From assembly GCF_007004665.1 (NCBI RefSeq), contig NZ_ML660060.1:235337-299336 (forward strand): a DNA stretch of 64,000 nt, written 5' to 3'. The notes under the pieces are model-generated. The model was not told the origin of the DNA and did not search any database. It saw only the letters and a program-made list of their open reading frames with translations. A program made the translations under genes and the position numbers. Of the stretch, positions 45,694-54,161 are shown one piece after another (position 1 is the stretch's first letter; the number at the start of each line of letters is the position of its first letter). This stretch comes from Denitrobaculum tricleocarpae (GTDB lineage Bacteria; Pseudomonadota; Alphaproteobacteria; Kiloniellales; Kiloniellaceae).

Positions 45694-46219
45694 TGATCTG
45701 CGGACAGATCCAGACTTGGTAGCCGAGGTCGATGGCGCCGTCGATCCGGGGACCCTGGTTCATATGATTGTCGTAGCCGCCGACAACGGTTCGGTTGACG
45801 CACATTTCCCCCATCTGACCCATGACGATCAGTTCGTTGATACCCGCCGACCGCAGTAATGTGTCCAGGAGGCTTTTGCCTCTGTTGTTTCCGAGGGATT
45901 TGCCGCTCGCGTCTATGATGCCAAAAGCATTCATCCCGATCTTGAAAAAGACCGGAGTGTCCGGCGGCAGCATCTTCGCAAGGTCGTTGTTGGTCGGGTG
46001 ACGGCCCGCAGTCGTCATTGCCGGGTTCAGCTCGATCATGACACTTTTGAATTTCATTTCCTGGGCAAAGGCGATGATCCGTTGCTGGTCAATCGTGCGC
46101 TGACTCAATGTGTTGCTGCTATCCTGCTCGTCGATAATCAGGAGGCCGAACCTGCGGTTGGTTTTGCCCTGAAGATAGGTCTCGATGCCTGGTATCAGCC
46201 CGCCGGTGTATTTGGTCAC
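45620..46219 (-). CDS. Isochorismatase-family cysteine hydrolase
   Basis: A 199-residue protein with the catalytic triad of the isochorismatase-like hydrolases: D30 (LLIIDEQD), K93 (FFKIGMNAFG) and C140 (GEMCVNRTVVGGYDN). The family cleaves C-N or ether-type bonds in small amides and vinyl ethers. GTG start with GGGGGAGC upstream. The first 25 residues and the NHMNQGPRIDGAIDLGYQVWICPQ tail are less typical. Substrate unknown. Confidence 0.75.
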   Translation of the reverse strand: MTKYTGGLIPGIETYLQGKTNRRFGLLIIDEQDSSNTLSQRTIDQQRIIAFAQEMKFKSVMIELNPAMTTAGRHPTNNDLAKMLPPDTPVFFKIGMNAFGIIDASGKSLGNNRGKSLLDTLLRSAGINELIVMGQMGEMCVNRTVVGGYDNHMNQGPRIDGAIDLGYQVWICPQIINSDKKSWLSWYDDFGVKCYTAVS

Positions 46220-46253
46220 CTGACTGCTCCCCCGTTCCGCGCAGCCCCTCCGG

Positions 46254-46739
46254 TCACTTCGGGAACGTGAATCCGTTTCTGACCTTGCGGACCCTATAGC
46301 TGGTACCGGTCACGTAGTGGCGGTATTCGAAGAGCTTGGGTTTCAGGGTCAGGATTTCATAGGCGTCGTAAAACCTCGCCTTGGCCGTGTCCGTCCCCAC
46401 CATCTGATCGCCTTGGCGCCAGCCCTGGGTTGCGGAGAAATAGACCGGGCCCGAGACGCCCCAGATACCGGTTTCCATATGCGCGCGGGTGCGGCCGTCC
46501 GGCGCGTAAATCCGGAACTGGATGCTGTAGGTGCCATCCTTCTTCCAGTGGACGACCCACTGGATCCGCCCCCCGTCGGTGGGCGGTGTCTCGCCGAACC
46601 AGGTTCCCACCAGCAGGTTCCTGCGCTCCTCCTGGGTCAGGAACGACTGGCTTTCGTCCGCATGCGCGGCTTTATGGGCCGTGACCGTGGTGCCAGCCAG
46701 AACCAGTGCGACGACAAGTCTGTAGATGATGCGGCACAT
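46254..46739 (-). CDS. Secreted lipocalin-like hypothetical protein
   Basis: A 161-residue protein with a signal peptide (MCRIIYRLVVALVLAGTTVTAHKAAHA) and a body of alternating beta strands (NLLVGTWFGETPPTDGGRIQWVVHWKKDGTYSIQFRIYAPDGRTRAHMETGIWGVSGPVYFSATQGW). The GTW...KKDGTY...GxW pattern is that of small lipocalin-like or DUF4488-type barrels. GGGAGGG precedes ATG 46739. Its function is unknown and it probably acts in the periplasm. Confidence 0.7.
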   Translation of the reverse strand: MCRIIYRLVVALVLAGTTVTAHKAAHADESQSFLTQEERRNLLVGTWFGETPPTDGGRIQWVVHWKKDGTYSIQFRIYAPDGRTRAHMETGIWGVSGPVYFSATQGWRQGDQMVGTDTAKARFYDAYEILTLKPKLFEYRHYVTGTSYRVRKVRNGFTFPK

Positions 46740-46930
46740 GACCGCCCTCCCGTCCGTCAGCCCGAATTTTGCCTCGGCTTTGGTTTTTCTAATTTGTAGG
46801 CTAATCAATTTTTGCAGGAAATCGCAATTCCGCTGTACGCATTTCCGGCGTTATGTTGCAGAATTATGATGGTTATATTTACCATGGGTTGTATTTTCTC
46901 AGCGTCTTCATCTTGCAGGGAATAAATGCC

Positions 46931-47314
46931 GTGAGAACGAGCTTCGGGGACCGGATTGTTCCAAGCCTGATGGTCAGCGATCTGGATGTGACTCTCGACT
47001 TCTATGTCGAGAAGTTAGGGTTCGAGGTCACGGGCCGTTATCCTGAGATGGGCGACCCGCTCTGGGCCGAAATCGAACGCGACGCTGTCGCCCTGCAGGT
47101 CTTCTCTGCGGACTTTGCACCGGAGGGGTTCCCGTCCCGTCCCGGTCTGACCGGCACGCTCTATTTCTACCCCGACGACGTTTTACGGCTTGCCGCGGAG
47201 TTAAGGGGACGGGTGCTGTTTGAATGGGGACCGGAGGTCATGGACTACGGCCAGCGCGAATTTGCGCTCCGCGATCCCGATGGTTACTACCTGGCCTTCG
47301 CGGAGCCCGCCTGA
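46931..47314 (+). CDS. VOC-family (glyoxalase/bleomycin-resistance-like) protein
   Basis: A 127-residue single-module VOC protein: VPSLMVSDLDVTLDFYVEKLGFEVTGRYPEMGDPLWAEIERDAVALQVF, ending FALRDPDGYYLAFAEPA. The open frame extends to an ATG at 46853, but that adds an unlikely hydrophobic leader; GTG 46931 with AGGGA upstream begins the usual fold. Function within VOC is not determined. Confidence 0.75.
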   Translation: MRTSFGDRIVPSLMVSDLDVTLDFYVEKLGFEVTGRYPEMGDPLWAEIERDAVALQVFSADFAPEGFPSRPGLTGTLYFYPDDVLRLAAELRGRVLFEWGPEVMDYGQREFALRDPDGYYLAFAEPA

Positions 47315-47325
47315 AGTGACCGCTG

Positions 47326-47608
47326 GGTTGGGAACTCATATTCTTTGACGGTCTTGACGACAAAATTATGTGTTCTGGCAAGGAATTAAGAGTGGAGCGA
47401 TGCTGAAGCATCGTGCTTAGCCAGAATTGGACCGATGACACGACGCTGTCCAGAACTCATAATCTTATCGCCCGGATGGGTCGTATTTTGCCGGATTTTA
47501 GGTGCGTTGACGCCTCTTACCGGGCCTACGGGCCCGCTTTCGAGCCCTCGCCTGCCTAAAATCCGGCAAAATACGATCAAGACCATCAAAGAATATGAGT
47601 CCTCAACC
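47326..47608. repeat. Long inverted repeat element (outer arms)
   Basis: Two 32-nt arms, 47326-47357 and 47577-47608, are inverted copies with 29 of 32 positions matching (core ACTCATATTCTTTGA). They bound about 220 bp with no gene, and a second, perfect inverted repeat is nested inside at 47482-47575. A partial third copy of the arm core, AACTCATAATCTT, lies at 47454-47466. This looks like a small non-autonomous mobile element or a structured RNA gene. Confidence 0.7.
47482..47575. repeat. Nested perfect inverted repeat
   Basis: A 21-nt arm at 47482-47502 (CGTATTTTGCCGGATTTTAG plus G) is perfectly inverted at 47555-47575, with a GC-rich 52-nt loop that contains a shorter hairpin (CGGGCC...GGCCCG near 47521-47535). 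It lies inside the larger element at 47326-47608. Confidence 0.78.
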
Positions 47609-47666
47609 TAGGCAGGCGCGCGCAGAGGTGTAACCTCAAACGGACCGAATGCTGGCCTCTTTTCGG

Positions 47667-47735
47667 GCCGACAGGAGTCTCGTTTTCAAGCCAACAGGGG
47701 TCTGGTTTTCAGGCCAGCAGGAGTCTGGGCGGTCC
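47667..47735. repeat. Three-copy 23-bp tandem repeat
   Basis: Imperfect units of 23 bp start at 47667, 47690 and 47713 (consensus GCCRACAGGRGTCTSGTTTT). The array spans the stop codon of the DUF1127-like gene, so the last residues of that protein come from repeat sequence. Confidence 0.7.
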
Positions 47736-48233
47736 GGAGAAAACCCTGCGGCAGTCCAGAACCCGGTGATCGGACGCGCGTCGGTCGAAGGCGCGCCTGT
47801 CCCCGGCTGAATAGCCCGTCCGGGCATCGGGTGCGCCGCTTTCAGCTCCACTGCGGCGTACAAGAAACCGACGCTCTGCCCTGCGGCGATCTGACTGCCG
47901 CCGTTCGATCATATTCAGATGCGCGGGACCGAAACCAACCGGAGTCCGCTCTCCAGCGTCAGAGGCCTGCCTTGTCTCGACATCGAGAACCTCGCCGCTG
48001 ACGTCATTCAGGATGGTTCCTGTGAGACGGTCTCTCAGCAATCCGATATCGCGCAGGGTGTGATCGTTTAAAGCCTCAAGATTAACCATCCGGCGTTTCT
48101 CAACCCTTTGCGCTTTGAACTGCGCGAATGCGATTTTGAAATCAGTGATCAGCGGCTTTGCCGCGCACGCAATCCGGTGTTTGAACAGTCTGAAAACTTG
48201 CCGCTGCCCTGCACCGCGATTTGAAGCGGACAT
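47709..48233 (-). CDS. DUF1127-like protein with Arg-rich tail
   Basis: A 174-residue protein. Residues about 45-80 (EKRRMVNLEALNDHTLRDIGLLRDRL) match the short DUF1127/YjiS motif common in alphaproteobacterial stress and phosphate regulation genes. The tail is rich in D-R-R units (MIERRQSDRRRAERRFLVRR, GDRRAFDRRASDHRVLDCRR) and looks low-complexity. The open frame starts at 48305; ATG 48233 with GAAAGG upstream is preferred. The last codons run into a 23-bp tandem repeat. Function unknown. Confidence 0.6.
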   Translation of the reverse strand: MSASNRGAGQRQVFRLFKHRIACAAKPLITDFKIAFAQFKAQRVEKRRMVNLEALNDHTLRDIGLLRDRLTGTILNDVSGEVLDVETRQASDAGERTPVGFGPAHLNMIERRQSDRRRAERRFLVRRSGAESGAPDARTGYSAGDRRAFDRRASDHRVLDCRRVFSGPPRLLLA

Positions 48234-48385
48234 GGGATCCATCCTTTCGTCTTCTTGCCGATTTTGCGGAACAATCGCTGCGCGTCTGAAGCCGGCCGCA
48301 GCCAAGATCCGTCATTCTGTTATTGGCTATTCTCCAAGTCCGCCGTGAAGCGGCTGTGATTTTTCAGCAGGCTCCTTAGAGGCCG

Positions 48386-48406
48386 GGCGTGAAAAATCTG
48401 TCAAAA
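48386..48406 (-). promoter_or_regulatory. Promoter-like motif shared with 52108-52128 (copy 1)
   Basis: Read on the minus strand this is TTTTGACAGATTTTTCACGC plus C. It matches the copy at 52108-52128 at 19 of 21 positions. It sits 150 bp upstream of the DUF1127-like start. The TTGACA part could be a -35 element; the shared downstream part suggests a bound regulator or a common sigma factor. Confidence 0.4.
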
Positions 48407-48440
48407 CTGTGCCTTTGGTTTTCTGAATCTGAGCCTGAGT

Positions 48441-48480
48441 AAAAAAAACCGGCTCCGCCATGGAAGAGAGGCGGAACCGG
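48441..48480 (-). terminator. Terminator of the large TPR gene
   Basis: On the minus strand, CCGGTTCCGC pairs with GCGGAGCCGG (48471-48480 with 48449-48459, one mismatch), followed by eight T residues (48441-48448). It lies about 115 bp after the stop of the TPR gene. Confidence 0.85.
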
Positions 48481-48549
48481 GAGAGTGGGAGGCAAAGGGT
48501 GTTCGAGATGTTGTTTTCCAGATCTTCAGGGCCTTACGCGTATCCCGAG

Positions 48550-48608
48550 GTCTAGAACTCGGGGGCCTAGAACCCGGGAGTCTAGAGCCGAGAGTCTAGA
48601 GCCGGGAG
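48550..48608. repeat. Short imperfect tandem repeat at the TPR gene 3' end
   Basis: Four imperfect copies of about 14-15 bp (consensus RGTCTAGARCCSGGG) lie across the stop codon of the large TPR gene. The repeated CTAG supplies TAG stops on the minus strand, so slippage here would change the protein's very end. Confidence 0.6.
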
Positions 48609-50500
48609 AGACTGAGGCTCGTGGCATCGCCCGCCCAGGCGGCGTTGAGCAGGCGCTGCATCTCGGCGGCGGCTTTGGCGTCGCCCACCGCTTTATAGGT
48701 TTCGCGCAGACCGTAGAGCGCCCAGCCGTTGTTCGGTGTTTCATAGAGGGCGGCCTTGAAGGCACGCTCGGCGTCGTCGGGCCTCCCGCTTTGCAGCAGG
48801 GCCGCGCCGAGCGACTGATTGACGGGATAGTACCAGTAGGGCGGCTCCATATAGGGCAGGCCGGCCTGGATCTCGACAGCGGCGGAAAAACGGCCGACCG
48901 CTTCGTCATATCTGTCTTCTGCCTGGGCAATCCGTCCCAGCAGAACCTGGCGGGCCAGGGCGACGACTTCCGGACCGGGCACGGCGGATTCAATCAATGG
49001 CGTGAAGTCGGTCCTGGCGTTGATCTGCTCGATCGCGCCGGCCTCTTCACGGGCCGCCTCAAGTGCGCCCTCCATGACAAAGGCGCTGCCGCGGGCGTAA
49101 TGCCACATGGCCCTGATGAAGGGCACGGAACCGCCGGGGTCCGGAATGGCCAGGATCTCTGCCGGGTTGCCGAATTGGGCGAGAGCAAGGATCGGTGCGG
49201 CCTTGATCGGCTGCACAAGAGGGATTGCCTCGGCCGCCGACATCGGCAGGACGGCGTCCAGCTTGCCTGCCGCCTTCAGCACGGTCTCTCCGGCCCCGGC
49301 CATCTGTGCCGATGTCATGACGAAATGCACATTGTGCGGATAGTAGACCAGCGGATAGATCCCGCTGGACTGCAGCTTGGCGATCAGGGCTTCGTCGGCC
49401 TCGATCGCCGCCTCATTGACGCGCACGGAGTCTATGTAGCGGCCGACACGGGTGTAGATGTGCGAGGGCATGTGCACGATGTGACCCGCTCCCGGCATGA
49501 GGGCGCTCAAGCGGTCGGCGTGCTTCTCGGCGCGCTCGGGCGTGGTGGAAGCCTCAACGATGTGGATGTAGAGGTGGATTGCGGCGGCATGATCCGGATT
49601 GCGGGCCAGAACGGTCTCCAGCACGGATACGATCTCATGGGTCCGGCCTTTGGGTGTCTGCGCATCGGCTTCCCAATAATCCCAGGGGGAGAGGTTCATC
49701 ATCGCTTCGGCAAACATCACCGCGATATTGTCGTCCTCCGGAAAGCGCAGATGGACCGCCCCGATGGCGTTGGCAAAATTCTGATCCAGGATCGCCCGGC
49801 CAGGATCTTCCTGGTCGGAAGGATCGGCGTTCGAGGCATCGAAGTAGCGCGCGTCGAGCGCCGCGATCAAAGCCTGTTCCTTATCGCTGGCACCCGCCGC
49901 CCGGCGCCGCGCCTCGCGGATGGCTTCAGAGGCCGGCTGCAGGGCTTCGGGCTGCATCGGGACGTTGACATTCGGCCCCAGTGCCCAGGCCTCGCCCCAG
50001 AAACACAGCGCACAGCCGGGATCGAGTTTTTGCGCCTGCTTAAAGGAGCGGATGGCGTCGGCGTGGTTGAAGCCGTAGGCCAGCCGAAGGCCCTGGTCGA
50101 AGTAGCGCTGGGCTTCAGGGGTCGTTGTTGTGATCGCAATGCTGAGGTCTCCGAGACCCTCCAGCAGCGGCATCCTGGGATCGTCGTCTTGTGCTGCCTG
50201 TCTGTTGCGCAGGCCGGCCAGGATGGCACGGGCGGGTTGCGGGGCGGCACTGCTCAGGGATTTCCGGGCCGCTTTGCCGCGGCAGATCGTTCCCGCGATG
50301 AGACGCGGGTCGAAGAGATCGCTTTGCGAAACGCCTGCTGCCGACGCGAGCTGGGTTTCCAATGGGTTTTCGGTTTCCGGTGAGGTTTCGGTCTCGGGCG
50401 CGGTCTCGGCTTTCGAGTCACCGGAAGAGGGGGTGAAGGTCACAGCGATCGCTAGTGCTGTCGCGGCAAGAGTCAGAGCGGGAACTTTCCAATCAGTCAT
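48596..50500 (-). CDS. Large TPR-repeat exported protein
   Basis: A 634-residue protein with an N-terminal signal or anchor (MTDWKVPALTLAATALAIAVTF) followed by an acidic ET-rich linker (SKAETAPETETSPETENPLETQ). The rest is tetratricopeptide-like: AQRYFDQGLRLAYGFNHADAIRSFKQAQKLDPGCALCFWGEAWALGPNVN, AAIHLYIHIVEASTTPERAEKHADRLSALMPGAGHIVHMPSHIYTRVGRY, and C-terminal NQSLGAALLQSGRPDDAERAFKAALYETPNNGWALYGL. The HxYIHxxE and HMPSHIYxR motifs look like a conserved family core and might bind metal. The 52-residue upstream extension lacks support; ATG 50500 follows AGGTGG. Function unknown. Confidence 0.8.
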   Translation of the reverse strand: MTDWKVPALTLAATALAIAVTFTPSSGDSKAETAPETETSPETENPLETQLASAAGVSQSDLFDPRLIAGTICRGKAARKSLSSAAPQPARAILAGLRNRQAAQDDDPRMPLLEGLGDLSIAITTTTPEAQRYFDQGLRLAYGFNHADAIRSFKQAQKLDPGCALCFWGEAWALGPNVNVPMQPEALQPASEAIREARRRAAGASDKEQALIAALDARYFDASNADPSDQEDPGRAILDQNFANAIGAVHLRFPEDDNIAVMFAEAMMNLSPWDYWEADAQTPKGRTHEIVSVLETVLARNPDHAAAIHLYIHIVEASTTPERAEKHADRLSALMPGAGHIVHMPSHIYTRVGRYIDSVRVNEAAIEADEALIAKLQSSGIYPLVYYPHNVHFVMTSAQMAGAGETVLKAAGKLDAVLPMSAAEAIPLVQPIKAAPILALAQFGNPAEILAIPDPGGSVPFIRAMWHYARGSAFVMEGALEAAREEAGAIEQINARTDFTPLIESAVPGPEVVALARQVLLGRIAQAEDRYDEAVGRFSAAVEIQAGLPYMEPPYWYYPVNQSLGAALLQSGRPDDAERAFKAALYETPNNGWALYGLRETYKAVGDAKAAAEMQRLLNAAWAGDATSLSLSRL

Positions 50501-50684
50501 GATCTTGATCCACCTGTGTTGAGACAAACGGGCGGGCGCCGGGGCGCAGCTGCGGACAGCGCGGTCCTTCGCCCTGCCGATGCAGGCCGTTCGTGGTTTT
50601 TTCTGTTCAGGAAAGGCGGGGGGAGATCCGCCGCGGATGCTCCCCCGCTCAATCAATCAGGCCCGTTCAATTGGGCCTGGTTCG

Positions 50685-52031
50685 TCAGGCAACACTTGCT
50701 TCTTCCTGCGCGCTCGTGCCCTGGGCAAGCCGGCGCCGGAATTTCGCATTCAGCGGACTGGTCGGCTTGAGCGCCATGCGCTCGTTTGACAAAGCGCGTG
50801 CCAGGCCATGCTGGCCGTCGCGGAAGGCAGATTCGATCAGTGTCAGATCGATGACGTCCCGCTGGGCGTGGCTGCCGCCGAAGCGATTGGCGATGGTGCG
50901 GAGCGGACGAATCAGTTCGATCGTGCGGGCATAATCGCCGTGGCTGAACGCCTGCAACGCCATGCAGAGTGGATACCCGACCTCGGCGGTCATGGCGTCG
51001 TTACTTCCGCCTTTGCCGATCCGTGCTTTCTGCGCCGTCAACACCCGGTTAGCGTCTTGGGCGTTGCCGCTGCCGACAAAGGCCATCATGGCATGGAAGT
51101 CGTTGAAGGCGTAAAATGCGTCCTCGGCGACCGGTGACCAGGCCTTGGCGATTTCATTCCAGCGGTCGCCGAGCTCGACACCCCGCAGATGCAGGCGCCA
51201 GAGCATGGCCGAAGCATCGACCATATCCAGGGCGACCTCCGAACGCTCCACACGGATTCTTGTGTCATAGAGATTCAAAACCCGTTCGATCTGACCGAGA
51301 TCCAGATAGTACATGGCCAGATGCCACCAATTGTGAACGGACATGAAGTTGTCGGTGGACCACTGGACCTGACGGCTTTCCATCCAGTCTATGCCCTGCT
51401 GCTGGCGGCCTTCCATCTCGTAGACATGGGCAACGGCATGCTGTGCCCAGGCATCGCGGGTGTTCAAATCGATCGCCTGATGACCATAGTCTTCGGCACG
51501 GCGATAGTCGCCCATTTCCTCGAGGCCGAAGGCATACATGCCCAGCAAGGCATGGTAGCCGGTGATGCCGCCCGACCACTGGGGCAACTGGCGGGCAACG
51601 CGGTCACGCAAACTGCGGGCATCGCCAACAAAGAAATCGAACAGATGTGCGGTCTGAAGGGCGACGATATCCAGGGGATAGTCGATCAGAACGCTCTCCA
51701 GGGCATTGATGCCACGCTGCATGTCGCCCGCGAGGAATTGCTGAATGGCGGCGATGTGCCCGGTTTCACGGTCGTTCGCGGGCAGCGGTGTCACGGCTTT
51801 GAAGCTGGCTTCCGCTTCCGGCATGGCGGCACGCTCGGACGCGAGCAGGTGCAGGTAAGCCCTGAAGCAGTGCGCCATGACGAAGTTGGGGCTCTCGGCC
51901 AGGGCCGCATCGATGGTCGCCACCGGGTCGTCGATGTAGCACTGCAGCTCGGTCAGGGCCTGCGCGTAAAGCTCCGATGCTTTTTCGTTCGCGCCGGTCA
52001 GGCTGTAACCCTGCGGGTCTTTGGCGGACAT
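50685..52031 (-). CDS. TTC38-family TPR protein
   Basis: A 448-residue soluble protein related to the tetratricopeptide repeat protein 38 family: GYHALLGMYAFGLEEMGDYRRAEDYGHQAIDLNTRDAWAQHAVAHVYEMEGRQQQGIDWMESRQVQW, then NWWHLAMYYLDLGQIERVLNLYDTRI. AGGAGAG precedes the ATG. It follows the promoter-like motif at 52108-52128 and is divergent from the YCII/ECF42 pair. Its 3' end is 185 bp upstream of the large TPR gene, on the same strand. Biological role unknown. Confidence 0.88.
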   Translation of the reverse strand: MSAKDPQGYSLTGANEKASELYAQALTELQCYIDDPVATIDAALAESPNFVMAHCFRAYLHLLASERAAMPEAEASFKAVTPLPANDRETGHIAAIQQFLAGDMQRGINALESVLIDYPLDIVALQTAHLFDFFVGDARSLRDRVARQLPQWSGGITGYHALLGMYAFGLEEMGDYRRAEDYGHQAIDLNTRDAWAQHAVAHVYEMEGRQQQGIDWMESRQVQWSTDNFMSVHNWWHLAMYYLDLGQIERVLNLYDTRIRVERSEVALDMVDASAMLWRLHLRGVELGDRWNEIAKAWSPVAEDAFYAFNDFHAMMAFVGSGNAQDANRVLTAQKARIGKGGSNDAMTAEVGYPLCMALQAFSHGDYARTIELIRPLRTIANRFGGSHAQRDVIDLTLIESAFRDGQHGLARALSNERMALKPTSPLNAKFRRRLAQGTSAQEEASVA

Positions 52032-52107
52032 ATATTCTCTCCTGGGGCTTTTTGTTTGTTGCGATGACCCGGTTCTAAGCTGCGGGCGTGACTCCGCTGT
52101 AGGATGA

Positions 52108-52128
52108 GGCGTGAAAAAGCCGTCAAAA
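52108..52128 (-). promoter_or_regulatory. Promoter-like motif shared with 48386-48406 (copy 2)
   Basis: On the minus strand TTTTGACGGCTTTTTCACGC plus C, 77 bp upstream of the TTC38-type start. It is in the divergent gap with the YCII/ECF42 genes, so it may be a shared control site for this neighbourhood. Confidence 0.4.
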
Positions 52129-52292
52129 AAACTCTAGCGCCCTGAATCTATCGGAAATTGCGGCTTTCCGGATGATTTTTTACGGCTTCGGCACGGCAAG
52201 AGGCGGCGTGCCGGTAAAAATCACTTCAACTGTCGGACTTGCCGCTTCTCTTTCGTCTATAAGAGAACCACTCATGGAGGAGGAGCCGGAAC

Positions 52293-52700
52293 ATGCTGTA
52301 TGCACTACTGATTTATCAAGCCGAAGAGGTTACGGAAGCCTACGGCGAAAGCGAACAGGACGCAGTTATGGCAGCCCACGGGCAGATGCAGGAAAAAGCC
52401 AAGGCCAAGCAGCAGTTCGTGGCGGCAACCAAGTTGATGCCGACCTCTTCCGCGACGACTTTGCGCGGCGCGCGCGATGGCGTAGGCGTGATCGACGGCC
52501 CTTTTGCCGAGACCAAGGAACATTTCGGCGGCTTCTACCTGCTTGACTGCGCAAACCTGGATGAGGCGATGGACTACGCCCGGCAACTTCCCCATGCCGT
52601 CACCGGCGCTATCGAGATCCGGCCCGTGGCCTACAACGAGGTCGTGATGCCCGACCCGGAGACAGGCATCGGTGCTGAGCAATTCGAAACTCTCACTTAG
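52293..52700 (+). CDS. YCII-related (DGPF) protein, ECF42 partner
   Basis: A 135-residue protein with the DGPF motif (GVGVIDGPFAETKEHFGGFYLLDCANLDEAMDYARQLP). Such YCII-type proteins are encoded beside ECF42 sigma factors, as here (9 bp upstream of one). GGAGGAGGAG precedes the ATG. It probably binds a small ligand or has a weak dehydratase-like fold; it is not an anti-sigma factor of a known type. Confidence 0.92.
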   Translation: MLYALLIYQAEEVTEAYGESEQDAVMAAHGQMQEKAKAKQQFVAATKLMPTSSATTLRGARDGVGVIDGPFAETKEHFGGFYLLDCANLDEAMDYARQLPHAVTGAIEIRPVAYNEVVMPDPETGIGAEQFETLT

Positions 52701-52709
52701 TTTCACAGC

Positions 52710-53975
52710 ATGGACTCGGTCGCCGCCATCGTGCGTTCGGACAGCAAGCGGGCGCTTGCCACGCTGATCCGGATTCTCGGTGATATCGAACTTGCTGAAG
52801 ACAGTTTGCAGGAGGCCGTTGCGCAGGCATTAGAGCATTGGCCCAGAGCCGGACGACCCGACAACCCTCTGGCGTGGCTGATCACCACGGCGCGGAACAA
52901 GGCGATCGACCGGCAGCGCCGCCGGGTCCTGGAAAGGCGTTACAGCGAATCCCAACAGGATTTACACGAACTGCCATCTGCCGGGTTGCATGCGGAAGAG
53001 GGTATGGAAGAGGCGGTTTTGGGTTTGCATATCCAGGACGATTTGCTGCGTCTTATCTTCACCTGCTGCCATCCGGCACTGGCCCGTCCGGTACAGACGG
53101 CCCTGACCTTGAAGACCATTGCTGGCCTTAGCGTTGCGGAAATCGCCAGTGGTTTTCTGGTGCCGGTCAAGACCATGGAACAGCGCCTGATCCGCGCAAA
53201 GCGCAAGATCGCCGAAGCGCGCATCCCTTATGAGGTGCCGCGCCCGGCCGATCTGCCGGAACGCCTGGGTGCCGTCCTGAGTGTAGTTTATCTGATCTTC
53301 AACGAAGGATATGCCTCATCCGGTGCGGGGGATTTGATCCGCGTCGATCTTTGTAAGGAGGCGATCCGTCTGGCGCGCATGCTTGTCCGCCTCTTCAGAG
53401 GTGAACCCGAGGTTTCCGGCCTCCTGGCCTTACTGCTGTTACAGCATTCCCGGCACCGCGCCCGCACGGATGCGCAGGGCCAGTTCGTCACGCTGGATCA
53501 GCAGGACCGCGGGCTATGGGACAGCGGTATGATCGCCGAGGGGCGGTCGCTGGTCGAAAAAGCCCTTCATCAGAAAAAACCGGGCCCCTATCAGATCCAG
53601 GCGGCGATCGCGGCGCTGCACTGCGCGGCCCGGGATGCGGAGAAAACCGATTGGCCCCAGATCGCCGAGCTCTATGCAGCCCTGGAGCACAGACAGCCGT
53701 CACCGGTTGTCACCCTGAACCGAGCGGCGGCAGTCTCCAAGGCGCGCGGGCCGGAGGCCGGCCTCGCGCTGCTTGCGACGATTGAAGATCTGCCCGATAT
53801 GCAGCGCTATCATTACTTTCATTCGGTTCTTGGCGCTCTGCTGGCGGAATGCGGCCGAGCGTCCGAGGCGATTGCGGCTTTTCAGCAGGCGCTTTTGCTG
53901 ACCCGCAATCCGAGTGAACGTGCATACCTGCAGTCCAAGGTCACGGCTCTGCTCGGCCAAGACAAGGCGGGATAG
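52710..53975 (+). CDS. ECF42-type RNA polymerase sigma factor with TPR-like C-terminal domain
   Basis: A 421-residue sigma factor. Sigma-2 region: RALATLIRILGDIELAEDSLQEAVAQALEHWPRAGRPDNPLAWLITTARNKAIDRQRR. Sigma-4 region: ALTLKTIAGLSVAEIASGFLVPVKTMEQRLIRAKRKI. The C-terminal 200 residues carry the DUF6596/TPR-like domain characteristic of ECF42 (VYLIFNEGYASSGAGDLIRVDLCKEAIRLARMLVRLFRGEPEV, then TPR-like repeats from about 325). ECF42 factors act without a classical anti-sigma factor; the C-terminal domain is thought to be needed for activity. It is co-transcribed with the YCII gene. Confidence 0.94.
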   Translation: MDSVAAIVRSDSKRALATLIRILGDIELAEDSLQEAVAQALEHWPRAGRPDNPLAWLITTARNKAIDRQRRRVLERRYSESQQDLHELPSAGLHAEEGMEEAVLGLHIQDDLLRLIFTCCHPALARPVQTALTLKTIAGLSVAEIASGFLVPVKTMEQRLIRAKRKIAEARIPYEVPRPADLPERLGAVLSVVYLIFNEGYASSGAGDLIRVDLCKEAIRLARMLVRLFRGEPEVSGLLALLLLQHSRHRARTDAQGQFVTLDQQDRGLWDSGMIAEGRSLVEKALHQKKPGPYQIQAAIAALHCAARDAEKTDWPQIAELYAALEHRQPSPVVTLNRAAAVSKARGPEAGLALLATIEDLPDMQRYHYFHSVLGALLAECGRASEAIAAFQQALLLTRNPSERAYLQSKVTALLGQDKAG

Positions 53976-54095
53976 CTCTCCGATCCTGAAGTTATTTTAC
54001 GCGTTCTGTCGGACTTCTGCCTGGGTGTGCGTCTATAATCTGTGGAGCAGATCGAAAGACGGCCGGATTCAGCCTTCATTGCCGGAGGGTCCACG

Positions 54096-54161
54096 ATGAA
54101 GCGTCGAGATCGCGTCCGCGAAGTTTATAAGCACGCAGACAGGAGAGTATTTCATGATTGA
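54096..54161 (+). CDS. Possible 21-residue leader peptide
   Basis: An ATG at 54096 with GGAGGG 7 nt upstream opens a 21-codon frame rich in Arg (MKRRDRVREVYKHADRRVFHD) whose stop overlaps the start of the next VOC gene by 8 nt. The good ribosome site and overlap suggest translational coupling; there is no homology evidence. Confidence 0.3.
   Translation: MKRRDRVREVYKHADRRVFHD

Noticed and set aside
48485..50383. A 632-codon open frame on the plus strand opposite the large TPR gene.
   Set aside because: It is the antisense shadow of a gene with clear TPR repeats, signal peptide and terminator; its translation is Gly/Arg-rich and shows no family.
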